Of a DNA stretch of 19,183 nt, positions 5,593-13,367 are shown piece after piece (position 1 is the first letter of the stretch; each line of letters begins with the position of its first letter). The stretch comes from Clostridiales bacterium UBA4362 (GTDB taxonomy: Bacteria; Bacillota; Clostridia; TANB77; CAG-508), in assembly GCA_002393975.1 (NCBI GenBank), contig DGSM01000010.1:1-19183 (forward strand). The letters run 5' to 3'. Position numbers and translations under genes: made by a program. Below the pieces are notes generated by a model. That model ran no database searches. It was not told where the DNA came from and saw nothing but the letters and a program-made list of their open reading frames with translations.

Positions 5593-6915
5593 CTATTTCC
5601 TTAAGAAACCTTTATAATGTCTCATTACAAGTTGTGATTGTAATTGATCTCCTAATTCTATTGCAACTCCAACAATAATTAATAATGAAGTTCCACTAAA
5701 TGCAGTATTAAATCCTGTTCCTCTAGCAAGCATTGGAAGTATTGCAAGTAAAGCTAAAAATACTGCACCAAATAAAGTTATTTTTGATAATACTGAAGAT
5801 AAATACTCAGTTGTAGGTTTTCCAGCTCTTATTCCTGGGATAAAACCACCATTTTGTTTAATTGTATTTGATACTTCAGCAGGGTTAAATGTAGCATATG
5901 TATAGAAATATGTAAATCCTATAATAAGTAGTAAATATACTATTGCGTTTGCAATTGTAAATGGCCAGCTAACACTTGTTGAAGAATATGTAGCTATTGA
6001 AAGATTATATAATCCTCTTAAAAATCCTGTTTTATTAGCTATATCATCAACAAATAATTCTATAACCATTGCTGGGAATGTCATAAATGAAGATGCAAAA
6101 ATAATTGGCATAACGTTAGCCATAGCTGGCTTAATTGGAATATGTGTATTTTGTGCACCCATCATTTTTCTTCCAACAACTTTTTTAGAATATTGAACTG
6201 GAATTCTTCTTTCTGCTAATTGTACAAAAACAACTCCTGTGATTAATAATAATACTCCTAATACAATTAGAATTACTGTAACTAATCCACTAGTACTAAA
6301 TACTCCCTCAGGCATAACTCTATCATATAGAGTTGTAATTGCTGCAGGAAGTTGAGATACGATACCTGAGAAAATTAGTAATGATATTCCGTTACCAATT
6401 CCCTTTGAACTAATCTTATCTCCTACCCATACAAGTAGCATTGATCCTGCTACCAATGAAAGAACAACTACAAAAGCTGTTAATACTCCTTCTTGTACGA
6501 AAATACTTTGATTTCTGTATGAGAAGTAAATACCTAAAGCTTCAACTGATGCAAGAACAACAGTTATTAATTTAGTTATTCTATCAATTTTCTTTCTTCC
6601 TCTTTCTCCTTCATCTCTTGTCATTTTTTCAAGAGCTGGGATAATCATTGCCAATAATTGAACAATAATTGAAGAAGTAATATATGGGGTGATACTCATC
6701 GCAAATATTGAAAGTCTTGAAAAAGCACCTCCAGAAATTATATTAATTAAATCTTCTACTGAAGTAGTTGTCGCAGATGCTTGAATATTAATAATATCTA
6801 CAAAAGGTATTGAAATATAGCATCCGATTCTAAAAATGACTATCAATAAAAGTGTAATTAAAATTTTCTTTCGTATTGCCGGTGTTTTAAAAGCGTTCGC
6901 TATTGATTTAAACAA
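5593..6915 (-). CDS. secY: Preprotein translocase subunit SecY
   Basis: SecY is the channel of the SecYEG translocon in the cytoplasmic membrane; it takes proteins from SecA or from translating ribosomes. The 440-residue protein has ten hydrophobic segments (about 18-36, 64-93, 112-132, 143-166, 172-193, 210-232, 262-288, 319-340, 375-394, 404-427). It also has the conserved cytoplasmic loop AERRIPVQYSKKVVGRK and the GFIPGIRAGKPT segment. The start is a TTG at 6913-6915 that directly abuts the rplO stop; MFKSIANAFK matches the family N-terminus and no ATG lies near. Its ribosome binding site (AGAGGTGATC) lies in the last codons of rplO, so translation is probably coupled. Confidence 0.98.
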   Translation of the reverse strand: MFKSIANAFKTPAIRKKILITLLLIVIFRIGCYISIPFVDIINIQASATTTSVEDLINIISGGAFSRLSIFAMSITPYITSSIIVQLLAMIIPALEKMTRDEGERGRKKIDRITKLITVVLASVEALGIYFSYRNQSIFVQEGVLTAFVVVLSLVAGSMLLVWVGDKISSKGIGNGISLLIFSGIVSQLPAAITTLYDRVMPEGVFSTSGLVTVILIVLGVLLLITGVVFVQLAERRIPVQYSKKVVGRKMMGAQNTHIPIKPAMANVMPIIFASSFMTFPAMVIELFVDDIANKTGFLRGLYNLSIATYSSTSVSWPFTIANAIVYLLLIIGFTYFYTYATFNPAEVSNTIKQNGGFIPGIRAGKPTTEYLSSVLSKITLFGAVFLALLAILPMLARGTGFNTAFSGTSLLIIVGVAIELGDQLQSQLVMRHYKGFLRK

Positions 6916-7353
6916 TTAGATCACCTCTGTCTTTCCACCTAAAGCTTCAATTTGCTCTTTCGCTTTAGCAGTGAATCTCTTAGCTTTAACGTTTAATTTC
7001 TTTTCTAATTTACCAGTTGCAATAATTACGATTCCGTCATTTGCTTTGCTTATAATATTATCTTTAATAAGTGATTCTGCATCTACATCAGTAGTAGTAG
7101 CTAAATTAAGCATTTTTAAAGTTACTTCTGTGTAATTGTTAGCAAATCTCTTATTATTAAAACCTCTCTTTGGAAGTCTTCTATATAATGGAGTTTGACC
7201 ACCTTCGAATCCACGTCTTACTCCACCACCAGATCTAGATTTTTGACCTTTTTGACCTCTTGTAGATGTCTTTCCAAGGCCTGAACCCATACCACGTCCA
7301 ACTCTAGTTCTAGCTGTTTTCTTTGTAGCTGGTTTTAATTCATCTAATTTCAT
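6916..7353 (-). CDS. rplO: 50S ribosomal protein L15
   Basis: L15 is a late-assembling large-subunit protein that reaches into the 23S core. The 145-residue product begins MKLDELKPATKKTARTRVGR and has the long glycine/arginine-rich N-terminal extension (GSGLGKTSTRGQKGQKSRSG, RRGFEGGQTPLYRRLPKRGF) typical of the family. AGGAGG lies about 11 bases before the ATG. In most Firmicutes rpmD (L30) sits between rpsE and this gene; here only 24 bases separate them. The last three codons carry the ribosome binding site of secY. Confidence 0.98.
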   Translation of the reverse strand: MKLDELKPATKKTARTRVGRGMGSGLGKTSTRGQKGQKSRSGGGVRRGFEGGQTPLYRRLPKRGFNNKRFANNYTEVTLKMLNLATTTDVDAESLIKDNIISKANDGIVIIATGKLEKKLNVKAKRFTAKAKEQIEALGGKTEVI

Positions 7354-7377
7354 TGAATTTTACACCTCCTTATTTAA

Positions 7378-7890
7378 TTATCTAATGTCGTTAGTAGCGA
7401 TTCCTCTCTTAGCTGCTACTGATTCGACTGTTTGCATTTCTTTTAAACCATTAAGTGTTGCATAAACAACGTTTCTTGGGTTATTTGTTCCTAGAACCTT
7501 AGTTCTAACATCTTGGTATCCAGCAAGTTCAAGTACTGGTCTTGCAGCACCACCACTGATAAGTCCTGTACCTTCTTTAGCAGGTTTTAGCATAACGCTA
7601 GCTGCGCCGAATTTACCAATATATTCATGAGGAACTGTTGTTCCAACGATTGGAACTTCTATAAGATTTTTCTTAGCTTCATCAATTGCTTTACGGATAG
7701 CTTCTGGAACTTCAGCTGCTTTTCCATTTCCAACACCTACGTGTCCTTTTCCATCTCCGACAACAACAACTGCGCTAAATCTGAAAGTTCTACCACCTTT
7801 TACAACTTTTGCAACTCTGTTGATGGCAACAACTTTCTCATTATATTCATCTTCTCTCTCACGTTTGTTATTATTTTGTCTGTCTGCCAC
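7378..7890 (-). CDS. rpsE: 30S ribosomal protein S5
   Basis: S5 lies near the mRNA entry channel and the decoding centre and affects fidelity and helicase activity. The 170-residue protein has the N-terminal dsRNA-binding-like domain (VVKGGRTFRFSAVVVVGDGK, GHVGVGNGKAAEVPEAIRKA) and the C-terminal domain (GASVMLKPAKEGTGLISGG, ELAGYQDVRTKVLGTNNPRN). The first 15 residues are a charged hydrophilic lead (ADRQNNNKREREDEYNE). The start is a GTG at 7888-7890 with a strong AAGGAGG site about 8 bases upstream. Confidence 0.98.
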   Translation of the reverse strand: MADRQNNNKREREDEYNEKVVAINRVAKVVKGGRTFRFSAVVVVGDGKGHVGVGNGKAAEVPEAIRKAIDEAKKNLIEVPIVGTTVPHEYIGKFGAASVMLKPAKEGTGLISGGAARPVLELAGYQDVRTKVLGTNNPRNVVYATLNGLKEMQTVESVAAKRGIATNDIR

Positions 7891-7913
7891 TTTGATTTCC
7901 TCCTTTTCTCAAA

Positions 7914-8273
7914 TTAAAAATTAAGTCCGCCTTCTCTTGCTGCTTCTGCTAGTGCTTTTACAACACCAGTATAGATATATCCACCTCTATCGTAAACAAC
8001 ATCATTAATTTTCTTAGCTTTAGCTCTCTTAGCGATTAAAGCTCCTACTTCTTTAGCTGCTTCGATATTAGCGTGTTTTGTTTTAACTTCTTTATCAAGT
8101 GTTGAAGCTGCGCATAAAGTAACTTGTTTGTCATCATCAATGATTTGTGCATATACACCAGAATTTGATCTAAATACACATAATCTTGGGCATTCAGCTG
8201 TTCCACTTATTTTATTACGTACTCTTTTATGTCTTCTGATTCTTTCAGATTTTCTGTCAATAATCTTACGCAT
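7914..8273 (-). CDS. rplR: 50S ribosomal protein L18
   Basis: L18 binds 5S rRNA together with L5 and brings it into the central protuberance. The 119-residue product shows RKIIDRKSERIRRHKRVRNK, then SGTAECPRLCVFRSNSGVYA, AQIIDDDKQVTLCAASTLDK and the C-terminal DRGGYIYTGVVKALAEAARE, all family signatures. The ATG at 8271-8273 has an AAAGGAG-type site upstream. It lies 39 bases after rplF and 23 bases before rpsE. Confidence 0.98.
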   Translation of the reverse strand: MRKIIDRKSERIRRHKRVRNKISGTAECPRLCVFRSNSGVYAQIIDDDKQVTLCAASTLDKEVKTKHANIEAAKEVGALIAKRAKAKKINDVVYDRGGYIYTGVVKALAEAAREGGLNF

Positions 8274-8312
8274 TAAATTTTCGCTCCTTTCTAAATAATT
8301 AAAGGTTATTTA

Positions 8313-8843
8313 TTATTTTCCTGTCTTTCCGACTTTTCTTCTAATATGCTCATCAGCATATTTAATTCCTTTTCCTTTATAAACCTCAGGTGGTCTCTTC
8401 ATTCTTACAACTGCTGCTGTTTGACCAACTACTTCCTTACTAATACCTCTAACGATAATTGTATTAGCATCTGGAACATCAAAAGTAATTCCTTCTGGTG
8501 GTTCTACAACAACTGGATGAGAATAGCCTAAGTTCATAAGTAAATTATTTCCTTGTTTTTGTGCTCTATAACCAACACCATTGATTTCAAGTGTTTTTGT
8601 AAATTCATTATTAACACCTTCTATCATGTTAGCTAGTACAGTTCTCATTGTTCCATGTATATATCCATTTGCTGGATTATCTATGGTAACTTTAGCAACT
8701 TCACCTTCAACCTCAACCTTTACTGCTGGATGAAAATCTTTTTCAATAGTTCCCTTAGGACCTTTTGCTACTACATGATTGCCATTAACTTCTACAGTTA
8801 CACCAGCTGGTATAGTTATAGTTTTATTTCCTATTCTAGACAT
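8313..8843 (-). CDS. rplF: 50S ribosomal protein L6
   Basis: L6 stands at the base of the L7/L12 stalk near the sarcin-ricin loop and helps build the factor-binding site. The 176-residue product holds two repeated domains, about 1-82 and 83-176, starting MSRIGNKTITIPAGVTVEVN. The second ends with the conserved PPEVYKGKGIKYADEHIRRK followed by VGKTGK. The ATG is at 8841-8843; the site upstream (AAAGGA) is moderate. It follows rpsH by 27 bases. Confidence 0.98.
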   Translation of the reverse strand: MSRIGNKTITIPAGVTVEVNGNHVVAKGPKGTIEKDFHPAVKVEVEGEVAKVTIDNPANGYIHGTMRTVLANMIEGVNNEFTKTLEINGVGYRAQKQGNNLLMNLGYSHPVVVEPPEGITFDVPDANTIIVRGISKEVVGQTAAVVRMKRPPEVYKGKGIKYADEHIRRKVGKTGK

Positions 8844-8870
8844 TTTTAGTATCCATTCCTTTCTTAAAAA

Positions 8871-9269
8871 TTACCAAATATATGCAATAACCTCTCCGCC
8901 AAGGCCTTCGTTTCTTGCATCTTTATCAGTCTTAATTCCTTTAGATGTAGAAATTAAAGCTGTACCTAAGCCATTTAATACTTGTGGTAGGTCTTCACAT
9001 GGAACATATATTCTTAAACCAGGTTTACTAATTCTCTTTAAACCTGAAATAACTCTTTTTCCATGACTATCATATTTTAATGTGATTCTAAGAACACCTT
9101 GTTTGTTGTCCTTGATTTCTTCACATGCTGCTAAATATCCTTCTTCAACTAAGATATCAGCAATAGCTTTCTTAATTTTAGAAGCTGGTACATCTACTGT
9201 TAGATGTCTAGCGCTATTAGCATTTCTGATTCTTGTAAGCATATCTGCTATTGGATCTGTTATATTCAA
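8871..9269 (-). CDS. rpsH: 30S ribosomal protein S8
   Basis: S8 binds helix 21 of 16S rRNA in the 30S platform; in E. coli it is the repressor of the spc operon. The 132-residue protein begins MNITDPIADMLTRIRNANSA and ends with the family C-terminus GLGTALISTSKGIKTDKDA, EGLGGEVIAYIW. The start is a TTG at 9267-9269, backed by a perfect AAGGAGG about 9 bases upstream and by exact match to the family N-terminus. It lies between rpsN and rplF as in other bacteria. Confidence 0.98.
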   Translation of the reverse strand: MNITDPIADMLTRIRNANSARHLTVDVPASKIKKAIADILVEEGYLAACEEIKDNKQGVLRITLKYDSHGKRVISGLKRISKPGLRIYVPCEDLPQVLNGLGTALISTSKGIKTDKDARNEGLGGEVIAYIW

Positions 9270-9308
9270 CTTATTAACCTCCTTCTTTCTGATTTTATAT
9301 ATATCGGT

Positions 9309-9494
9309 TTACCAACTAGCTTTTTTAACACCTGGAATTTCTCCCTTATGTGCTAATTCTCTAAAGCACTCACGACAAATTCCATATTTTCTAATATATG
9401 CATGTGGTCTTCCACAAATTTTGCATCTATTATATTCTCTAGTCTTATATTTTTGAACCTTAGCTTGTTTAACTTTTAAAGACTTCTTAGCCAT
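9309..9494 (-). CDS. rpsN: 30S ribosomal protein S14, type Z (zinc)
   Basis: S14 is a 30S head protein near the A-site side. The 61-residue form with C24, C27, C40 and C43 (CKICGRPHAYIRKYGICREC) is the zinc-binding type Z typical of Firmicutes, in contrast to the roughly 100-residue zinc-free form. The C-terminus LAHKGEIPGVKKASW is canonical. The ATG is at 9492-9494 and an AGGAGG site lies upstream. The gene sits between rplE and rpsH. Confidence 0.98.
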   Translation of the reverse strand: MAKKSLKVKQAKVQKYKTREYNRCKICGRPHAYIRKYGICRECFRELAHKGEIPGVKKASW

Positions 9495-9516
9495 ATTTTA
9501 TGCTTTCCTCCTTCTA

Positions 9517-10056
9517 CTATTTCTTGAAAGGCATACCAAGCAATGATAATAGCTCTCTTGCCTCTTCGTCTGTCTTTGCTGTTGTAACAAAGATTATATC
9601 CATTCCTCTAACTTTATCGATTTTATCATATTCAATTTCAGGGAAAATTAATTGTTCTTTAACACCTATTGAATAGTTTCCTCTTCCATCAAAAGAATCA
9701 TTTGAAACTCCTCTAAAGTCTCTAACTCTTGGTAATGCTACATTGAAGAATTTGTATGCAAAATCATACATTTTTCCTTTTCTTAATGTAACTTTAACAC
9801 CAATATTAGCGCCTGCTCTTAATTTGAAAGCGGCAATAGCTTTCTTAGATTTTGTAATTATTGGTTTTTGACCAGTAATAGCACTTAAATCTTTGATTGC
9901 TCCTTCTAATGTTTTAGGATCATCTTTGATATCTCCTAAACCTATATTAATAACTATTTTATCTAGTTTTGGGCATTCCATAACTGATTTATAGTTAAAC
10001 TTTTTCATTAATGCTGGAACTATTTTCTTCTCATATTCTTCTCTTAAATATTCCAT
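9517..10056 (-). CDS. rplE: 50S ribosomal protein L5
   Basis: L5 binds 5S rRNA and contributes to the central protuberance and the bridge to S13. The 179-residue product shows YLREEYEKKIVPALMKKFNY, the KIVINIGLGD segment, AITGQKPIITKSKKAIAAFK, LRAGANIGVKVTLR, RDFRGVSNDSFDGRGNYSIG and VTTAKTDEEARELLSLLGMP in the usual order, at full family length. An AAAGGAGG site lies about 13 bases before the ATG at 10056. It follows rplX by 34 bases. Confidence 0.98.
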   Translation of the reverse strand: MEYLREEYEKKIVPALMKKFNYKSVMECPKLDKIVINIGLGDIKDDPKTLEGAIKDLSAITGQKPIITKSKKAIAAFKLRAGANIGVKVTLRKGKMYDFAYKFFNVALPRVRDFRGVSNDSFDGRGNYSIGVKEQLIFPEIEYDKIDKVRGMDIIFVTTAKTDEEARELLSLLGMPFKK

Positions 10057-10090
10057 ATTAGTTGTTTAATCCTCCTTTCTAGAAATCATT

Positions 10091-10399
10091 CTATTTAAGT
10101 TCTGCTCCGCAATTCTTGCAAATACGTGTCTTTTTATCTCCGTCAACTTTGTATCCAATCTTAACTGCTTTTCCACATTTTGGACATACAATGTTAACAA
10201 CTGATGCATCTACAGGATGCTCTGATGAAATAATGCCACCTTCTTCTCCTGCTTTTCTAGGTTTTGTTGCTCTTTTTCTAATGTTGACACCTTTTACAAT
10301 GACTTTATTTGCTTTAGGTAGAACTTCAAGTACTTCACCAGTAACACCTTTATCATTTCCAGAAAGTACTTTTACATTATCACCTTTCTTTAATTTCAT
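10091..10399 (-). CDS. rplX: 50S ribosomal protein L24, four-cysteine form
   Basis: L24 is one of the two assembly-initiating proteins of the large subunit. The 102-residue product starts with the KOW domain (MKLKKGDNVKVLSGNDKG, then GVNIRKRATKP). Its C-terminus has two CxxC pairs, C72/C75 (CPKCG) and C94/C97 (CKNCG), forming a zinc ribbon; many Firmicutes have lost these residues. With S4, S14, L36 and the LID of adenylate kinase, it makes every zinc-optional protein in the window the zinc-bearing form. The ATG at 10397-10399 has a weak AGAGGTATTATA-type site. Confidence 0.98.
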   Translation of the reverse strand: MKLKKGDNVKVLSGNDKGVTGEVLEVLPKANKVIVKGVNIRKRATKPRKAGEEGGIISSEHPVDASVVNIVCPKCGKAVKIGYKVDGDKKTRICKNCGAELK

Positions 10400-10434
10400 T
10401 ATAATACCTCTCTTTTAATCTAATAATCTAAATT

Positions 10435-10803
10435 TTATAGAACCTCTGGTGCTAAAGAAAGAATCTTCATATATTCACCATCTCTAAGTTCTCTTGCAAC
10501 AGGTCCAAAGATACGAGTTCCTTGTGGTGTCTTATCTTCTTTTATAATAACTGCTGCATTTTCATCAAATCTAACCATTGTTCCATCTGCTCTTCTGATA
10601 GGTTTCTTAGTTCTAACTATAACAGCTTTAACTACATCACCTTTCTTAGCTACTCCACCTGGAGTTGCTGTCTTAACTGAAGCAACTACGATGTCTCCAA
10701 CGCCTGCATATTTTCTATAAGATCCACCAAGGCATCTAATTACCATTAATTCTTTAGCCCCAGTGTTGTCAGCTACTTTAAGTCTTGTTTGTTGCTGTAC
10801 CAT
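10435..10803 (-). CDS. rplN: 50S ribosomal protein L14
   Basis: L14 lies at the subunit interface and forms bridge B8; it is also the docking site of the silencing factor RsfS. The 122-residue protein begins MVQQQTRLKVADNTGAKELM and carries the signature RCLGGSYRKYAGVGDIVVAS, with KGDVVKAVIVRTKKPIRRAD in the middle and REFMKILSLAPEVL-like end (here RDGEYMKILSLAPEVL). It has full family length. GGAGGCAAATTTACT precedes the ATG at 10803. Confidence 0.98.
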   Translation of the reverse strand: MVQQQTRLKVADNTGAKELMVIRCLGGSYRKYAGVGDIVVASVKTATPGGVAKKGDVVKAVIVRTKKPIRRADGTMVRFDENAAVIIKEDKTPQGTRIFGPVARELRDGEYMKILSLAPEVL

Positions 10804-10830
10804 AGTAAATTTGCCTCCTTCTAAATTTTA

Positions 10831-11100
10831 TTATTTTATAACTGCCTTCTCTGTAACAGCTACTAGTCTCCATCTAATCTCTTTTGACAATGGTCTAGTT
10901 TCCATAACTTTTACTGTATCTCCAACATGTGCTTCGTTGTTCTCGTCACGTGCTTTTAATTTATAAGTAACTTTTTTGATTTTTCCATATGTAGGATCCA
11001 TCTTACTTCTTTCAACGGCAACTACGATGCATTTGTCCATCTTGTCTGATACAACTTTTCCAACCATTGTTCTACGAAGATTTCTTGTTTCTTCTGACAT
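10831..11100 (-). CDS. rpsQ: 30S ribosomal protein S17
   Basis: S17 is an early-assembling OB-fold protein in the 30S body. The 89-residue product has RRTMVGKVVSDKMDKCIVVA, YGKIKKVTYKLKARDENNEA, HVGDTVKVMETRPLSKEIRW and RLVAVTEKAVIK, the full family pattern. Its ATG overlaps the stop of rpmC by one base (TAATG), which points to reinitiation or coupled translation. Confidence 0.98.
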   Translation of the reverse strand: MSEETRNLRRTMVGKVVSDKMDKCIVVAVERSKMDPTYGKIKKVTYKLKARDENNEAHVGDTVKVMETRPLSKEIRWRLVAVTEKAVIK

Positions 11101-11306
11101 TATTCTTCTCCTTTCGCTGCTAATTTTTTCTCAGTAATAACTGTATTTATTCTTGCAATGTCTTTCTTCACTTCTTTAATTTTCATAGGATTATCAAGGC
11201 CGTTTGTTGCTAAACTAAATCTTAGTTTAAACAATTCTTGTTTTAGTTCTCCTAATTCTTTTTCTAGATCTGATAAAGACATTTTTTTAATTTCATTAAT
11301 CTTCAT
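11100..11306 (-). CDS. rpmC: 50S ribosomal protein L29
   Basis: L29 lies next to L23 at the peptide exit, near the docking area of trigger factor and SRP. The 68-residue product is the usual long two-helix hairpin: MKINEIKKMSLSDLEKELGE, LKQELFKLRFSLATNGLDNP, and the end ARINTVITEKKLAAKGEE. The start lies one base after the rplP stop and the end overlaps the rpsQ start by one base, so the three genes are tightly coupled. Confidence 0.98.
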   Translation of the reverse strand: MKINEIKKMSLSDLEKELGELKQELFKLRFSLATNGLDNPMKIKEVKKDIARINTVITEKKLAAKGEE

Positions 11307-11307
11307 C

Positions 11308-11733
11308 TTACTCTACCTCGCCTGCTTCTTTCTTTACAAATTTGGTCTTGATTGGTAGCTTACTTCCAGCAAGTCTTAATGCTTCACGAGCAACATCTTC
11401 TGTTACGTCAGCTAACTCAAACATTATTCTTCCTGGTTTTACAGGTGCTACCCAGTATTCAACACCACCTTTTCCTTTACCCATACGAGTACCGATAGGT
11501 TTACTTGTCATAGGTTTATCTGGGAATATTTTAATCCAAACTTTACCACCTCTTTTGATGTAACGTGTCATAGCAACACGGGCAGCTTCAATTTGGTTTG
11601 ATTTTATTAATCCAAGTTCAAGAGCTTCTAAGCCATATTGTCCATCAGTAATTACGTTACCTCTAGTAGCTTTACCTCTGTTTCTACCTTTTTGAAGTTT
11701 TCTGAACTTAGTCTTTTTTGGCATCAATGGCAT
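11308..11733 (-). CDS. rplP: 50S ribosomal protein L16
   Basis: L16 is a late-assembling protein that positions the A-site tRNA near the peptidyl transferase centre. The 141-residue product begins MPLMPKKTKFRKLQKGRNRG and carries the conserved ITDGQYGLEAL, KIFPDKPMTSKPIGTRMGKG and GRIMFELADV segments. The ATG at 11731-11733 was chosen over the one three codons later because GGAGG lies about 9 bases upstream. This gives a 26-base overlap with the end of rpsC, the largest overlap in the window. Confidence 0.97.
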   Translation of the reverse strand: MPLMPKKTKFRKLQKGRNRGKATRGNVITDGQYGLEALELGLIKSNQIEAARVAMTRYIKRGGKVWIKIFPDKPMTSKPIGTRMGKGKGGVEYWVAPVKPGRIMFELADVTEDVAREALRLAGSKLPIKTKFVKKEAGEVE

Positions 11734-12397
11734 CTGCTTCTCCTCCTTCTACTTTTACTTGTTTCTTTTGAGGAAGAATCTCTCCTTTATAAATCCAAAC
11801 TTTAACACCAACTTTTCCATATGTTGTATTTGCTTCTGCAAATCCATAGTCAATGTCAGCTCTTAATGTTTGAAGAGGAACTGTTCCATCTTTATAGAAT
11901 TCAGTTCTAGCCATATCTGCTCCACCAAGTCTTCCTGAAACAGCAATCTTTATTCCTAAAGCTCCTGCTTTCATTGTTCTTTGCATGCATTGCTTCATAG
12001 CTCTTCTGAATGAGATTCTTCTTTCAAGTTGGTTAGCAACGTTTTCTGCAACTAATTGTGCATTAACATCAACGTCTTTAACTTCAACAATGTTTAAGTT
12101 AACTTGCTTACTAATCATTTTCTCTAAATCAGCTTTTAGATTTTCAGCTAAAGCTCCACCTTTACCAATAACGATACCAGGTTTTGCTGTAAATATGTTA
12201 ACTTTAACGAATCTTTGTGTTCTTTCAATTTCAATTTTTGAAATTCCACTAGCATATAGTTTTTTCTTTACATACTCACGAATTTTGTGGTCTTCAACAA
12301 CATAATCTCCAAAATGTTTTGTATCTGCATACCATTTTGAATTCCAGTCATTAATAACACCAACTCTAAATCCACGAGGATCTACTTTTTGTCCCAT
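11708..12397 (-). CDS. rpsC: 30S ribosomal protein S3
   Basis: S3 lies on the 30S head at the mRNA entry channel. The 229-residue product starts MGQKVDPRGFRVGVINDWNS, has the type II KH domain with GKGG at 78-81 (KPGIVIGKGGALAENLKADL), and the C-terminal domain CMQRTMKAGALGIKIAVSGR, LGGADMARTEFYKDGTVPL, VGVKVWIYKGEIL. A short hydrophilic tail (GGEADAIDAKKD) overlaps the rplP start. AAGGAGGAG lies about 12 bases before the ATG. Confidence 0.98.
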   Translation of the reverse strand: MGQKVDPRGFRVGVINDWNSKWYADTKHFGDYVVEDHKIREYVKKKLYASGISKIEIERTQRFVKVNIFTAKPGIVIGKGGALAENLKADLEKMISKQVNLNIVEVKDVDVNAQLVAENVANQLERRISFRRAMKQCMQRTMKAGALGIKIAVSGRLGGADMARTEFYKDGTVPLQTLRADIDYGFAEANTTYGKVGVKVWIYKGEILPQKKQVKVEGGEADAIDAKKD

Positions 12398-12418
12398 ATT
12401 TGATTTTTCTCCTCCTTA

Positions 12419-13015
12419 TTAGTCTCTTTCTCTTAATACTATTGTAGTATGGCTTGTTCTTTTTCTAATTCTAACTGCGCTACCTTTAGCAGCTGGTCTA
12501 ATTCTCTTTAGAGTTGGTCCTTGGTTAGAATATATTTCTGCAATATATAATTTGCTATGAGTCATATTTTTATTATTTTCTGCATTAGCAATTGCAGATT
12601 TTAATAGTTTTATTAAAACTTCTGATCCTGCTTTTCTAGTAAATTTAAGGATAGCCATAGCCTCATCTACGTTCTTTCCTCTAATTAAATTTGCAACAAT
12701 TGCAACTTTTCTGCTAGAAATTCTCTCATATTTAACAGTAGCTGTTGCTACTAATTCATCTACTTCTACTTTACTTGCTTTAGCTTCTTTCTTAGAAGCA
12801 TTTGCTGTTTTAACAGCTGCCTTTGTTTCTTCCTTTTTAGGAGCTTTTGTTTTAGCAGTTGTATCTTTCTTTGCTTCAGCTTTTGGTGCAGCTTTAGGAG
12901 CTGATTTAGCTGGAGCTTTAGCAGTTGTAGTAGACTTTGTGTTAGCTTTTGAAGTTGTAGCTTTTTTAGATGCAGCTGGTTTTGATGCTGCTTTCTTTTC
13001 TTTCTCGTCTGCCAC
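12419..13015 (-). CDS. rplV: 50S ribosomal protein L22 with a long Ala/Lys-rich N-terminal tail
   Basis: L22 spans the subunit; its beta hairpin lines the nascent-peptide tunnel. The canonical core starts near residue 88 (VATATVKYERISSRKVAIVA) and ends at RIRKRTSHTTIVLRERD, about 110 residues as in other bacteria. Ahead of it lies an extension of about 87 residues made mainly of Ala, Lys, Thr, Ser and Pro (ASKPAASKKATTSKANTK, TAKAPAKSAPKAAPKAEAKK), low in complexity and predicted to be disordered. The start is GTG at 13013-13015 with a strong AAGGAGG site about 8 bases upstream and no ribosome binding site at the core, so the tail is translated. A similar tail occurs on S10 in the same operon. 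Confidence 0.96.
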   Translation of the reverse strand: MADEKEKKAASKPAASKKATTSKANTKSTTTAKAPAKSAPKAAPKAEAKKDTTAKTKAPKKEETKAAVKTANASKKEAKASKVEVDELVATATVKYERISSRKVAIVANLIRGKNVDEAMAILKFTRKAGSEVLIKLLKSAIANAENNKNMTHSKLYIAEIYSNQGPTLKRIRPAAKGSAVRIRKRTSHTTIVLRERD

Positions 13016-13056
13016 TTTATTTTCCTCCTTTAAATTTTAAATCCATTTTGGCTAAA

Positions 13057-13338
13057 TTAATTAGCACTTGTTGTATTCTTTGATCCTGAATGTCCTTTAA
13101 ATGTTCTTGTTGGAGCAAACTCTCCTAGTTTGTGTCCAATCATTTCTTCAGTTATATATATAGGAACATGTTTTCTTCCATCATGTACAGCAATTGTAAG
13201 TCCTACCATTTGTGGATAAATTGTAGAAGCTCTAGACCATGTCTTAATAACTTCTTTGTTTCCACTCTCGTTCATTGCTTCAACTCTTTTTAAAAGCTCT
13301 GGAGCAATATATGGCATCTTTTTGCTAGATCTTGACAT
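13057..13338 (-). CDS. rpsS: 30S ribosomal protein S19
   Basis: S19 lies in the 30S head beside S13 and contacts the intersubunit bridge with L5. The 93-residue product begins MSRSSKKMPYIAPELLKRVE and shows KTWSRASTIYPQMVGLTIAV, HDGRKHVPIYITEEMIGHKL and GEFAPTRTFKGHSG, the complete family pattern. The ATG is at 13336-13338, with AAAGGAG upstream. It lies 29 bases after rplB and 41 bases before rplV. Confidence 0.98.
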   Translation of the reverse strand: MSRSSKKMPYIAPELLKRVEAMNESGNKEVIKTWSRASTIYPQMVGLTIAVHDGRKHVPIYITEEMIGHKLGEFAPTRTFKGHSGSKNTTSAN

Positions 13339-13367
13339 ATCTTCTCAAATCTCCTTTCAATTAGATT

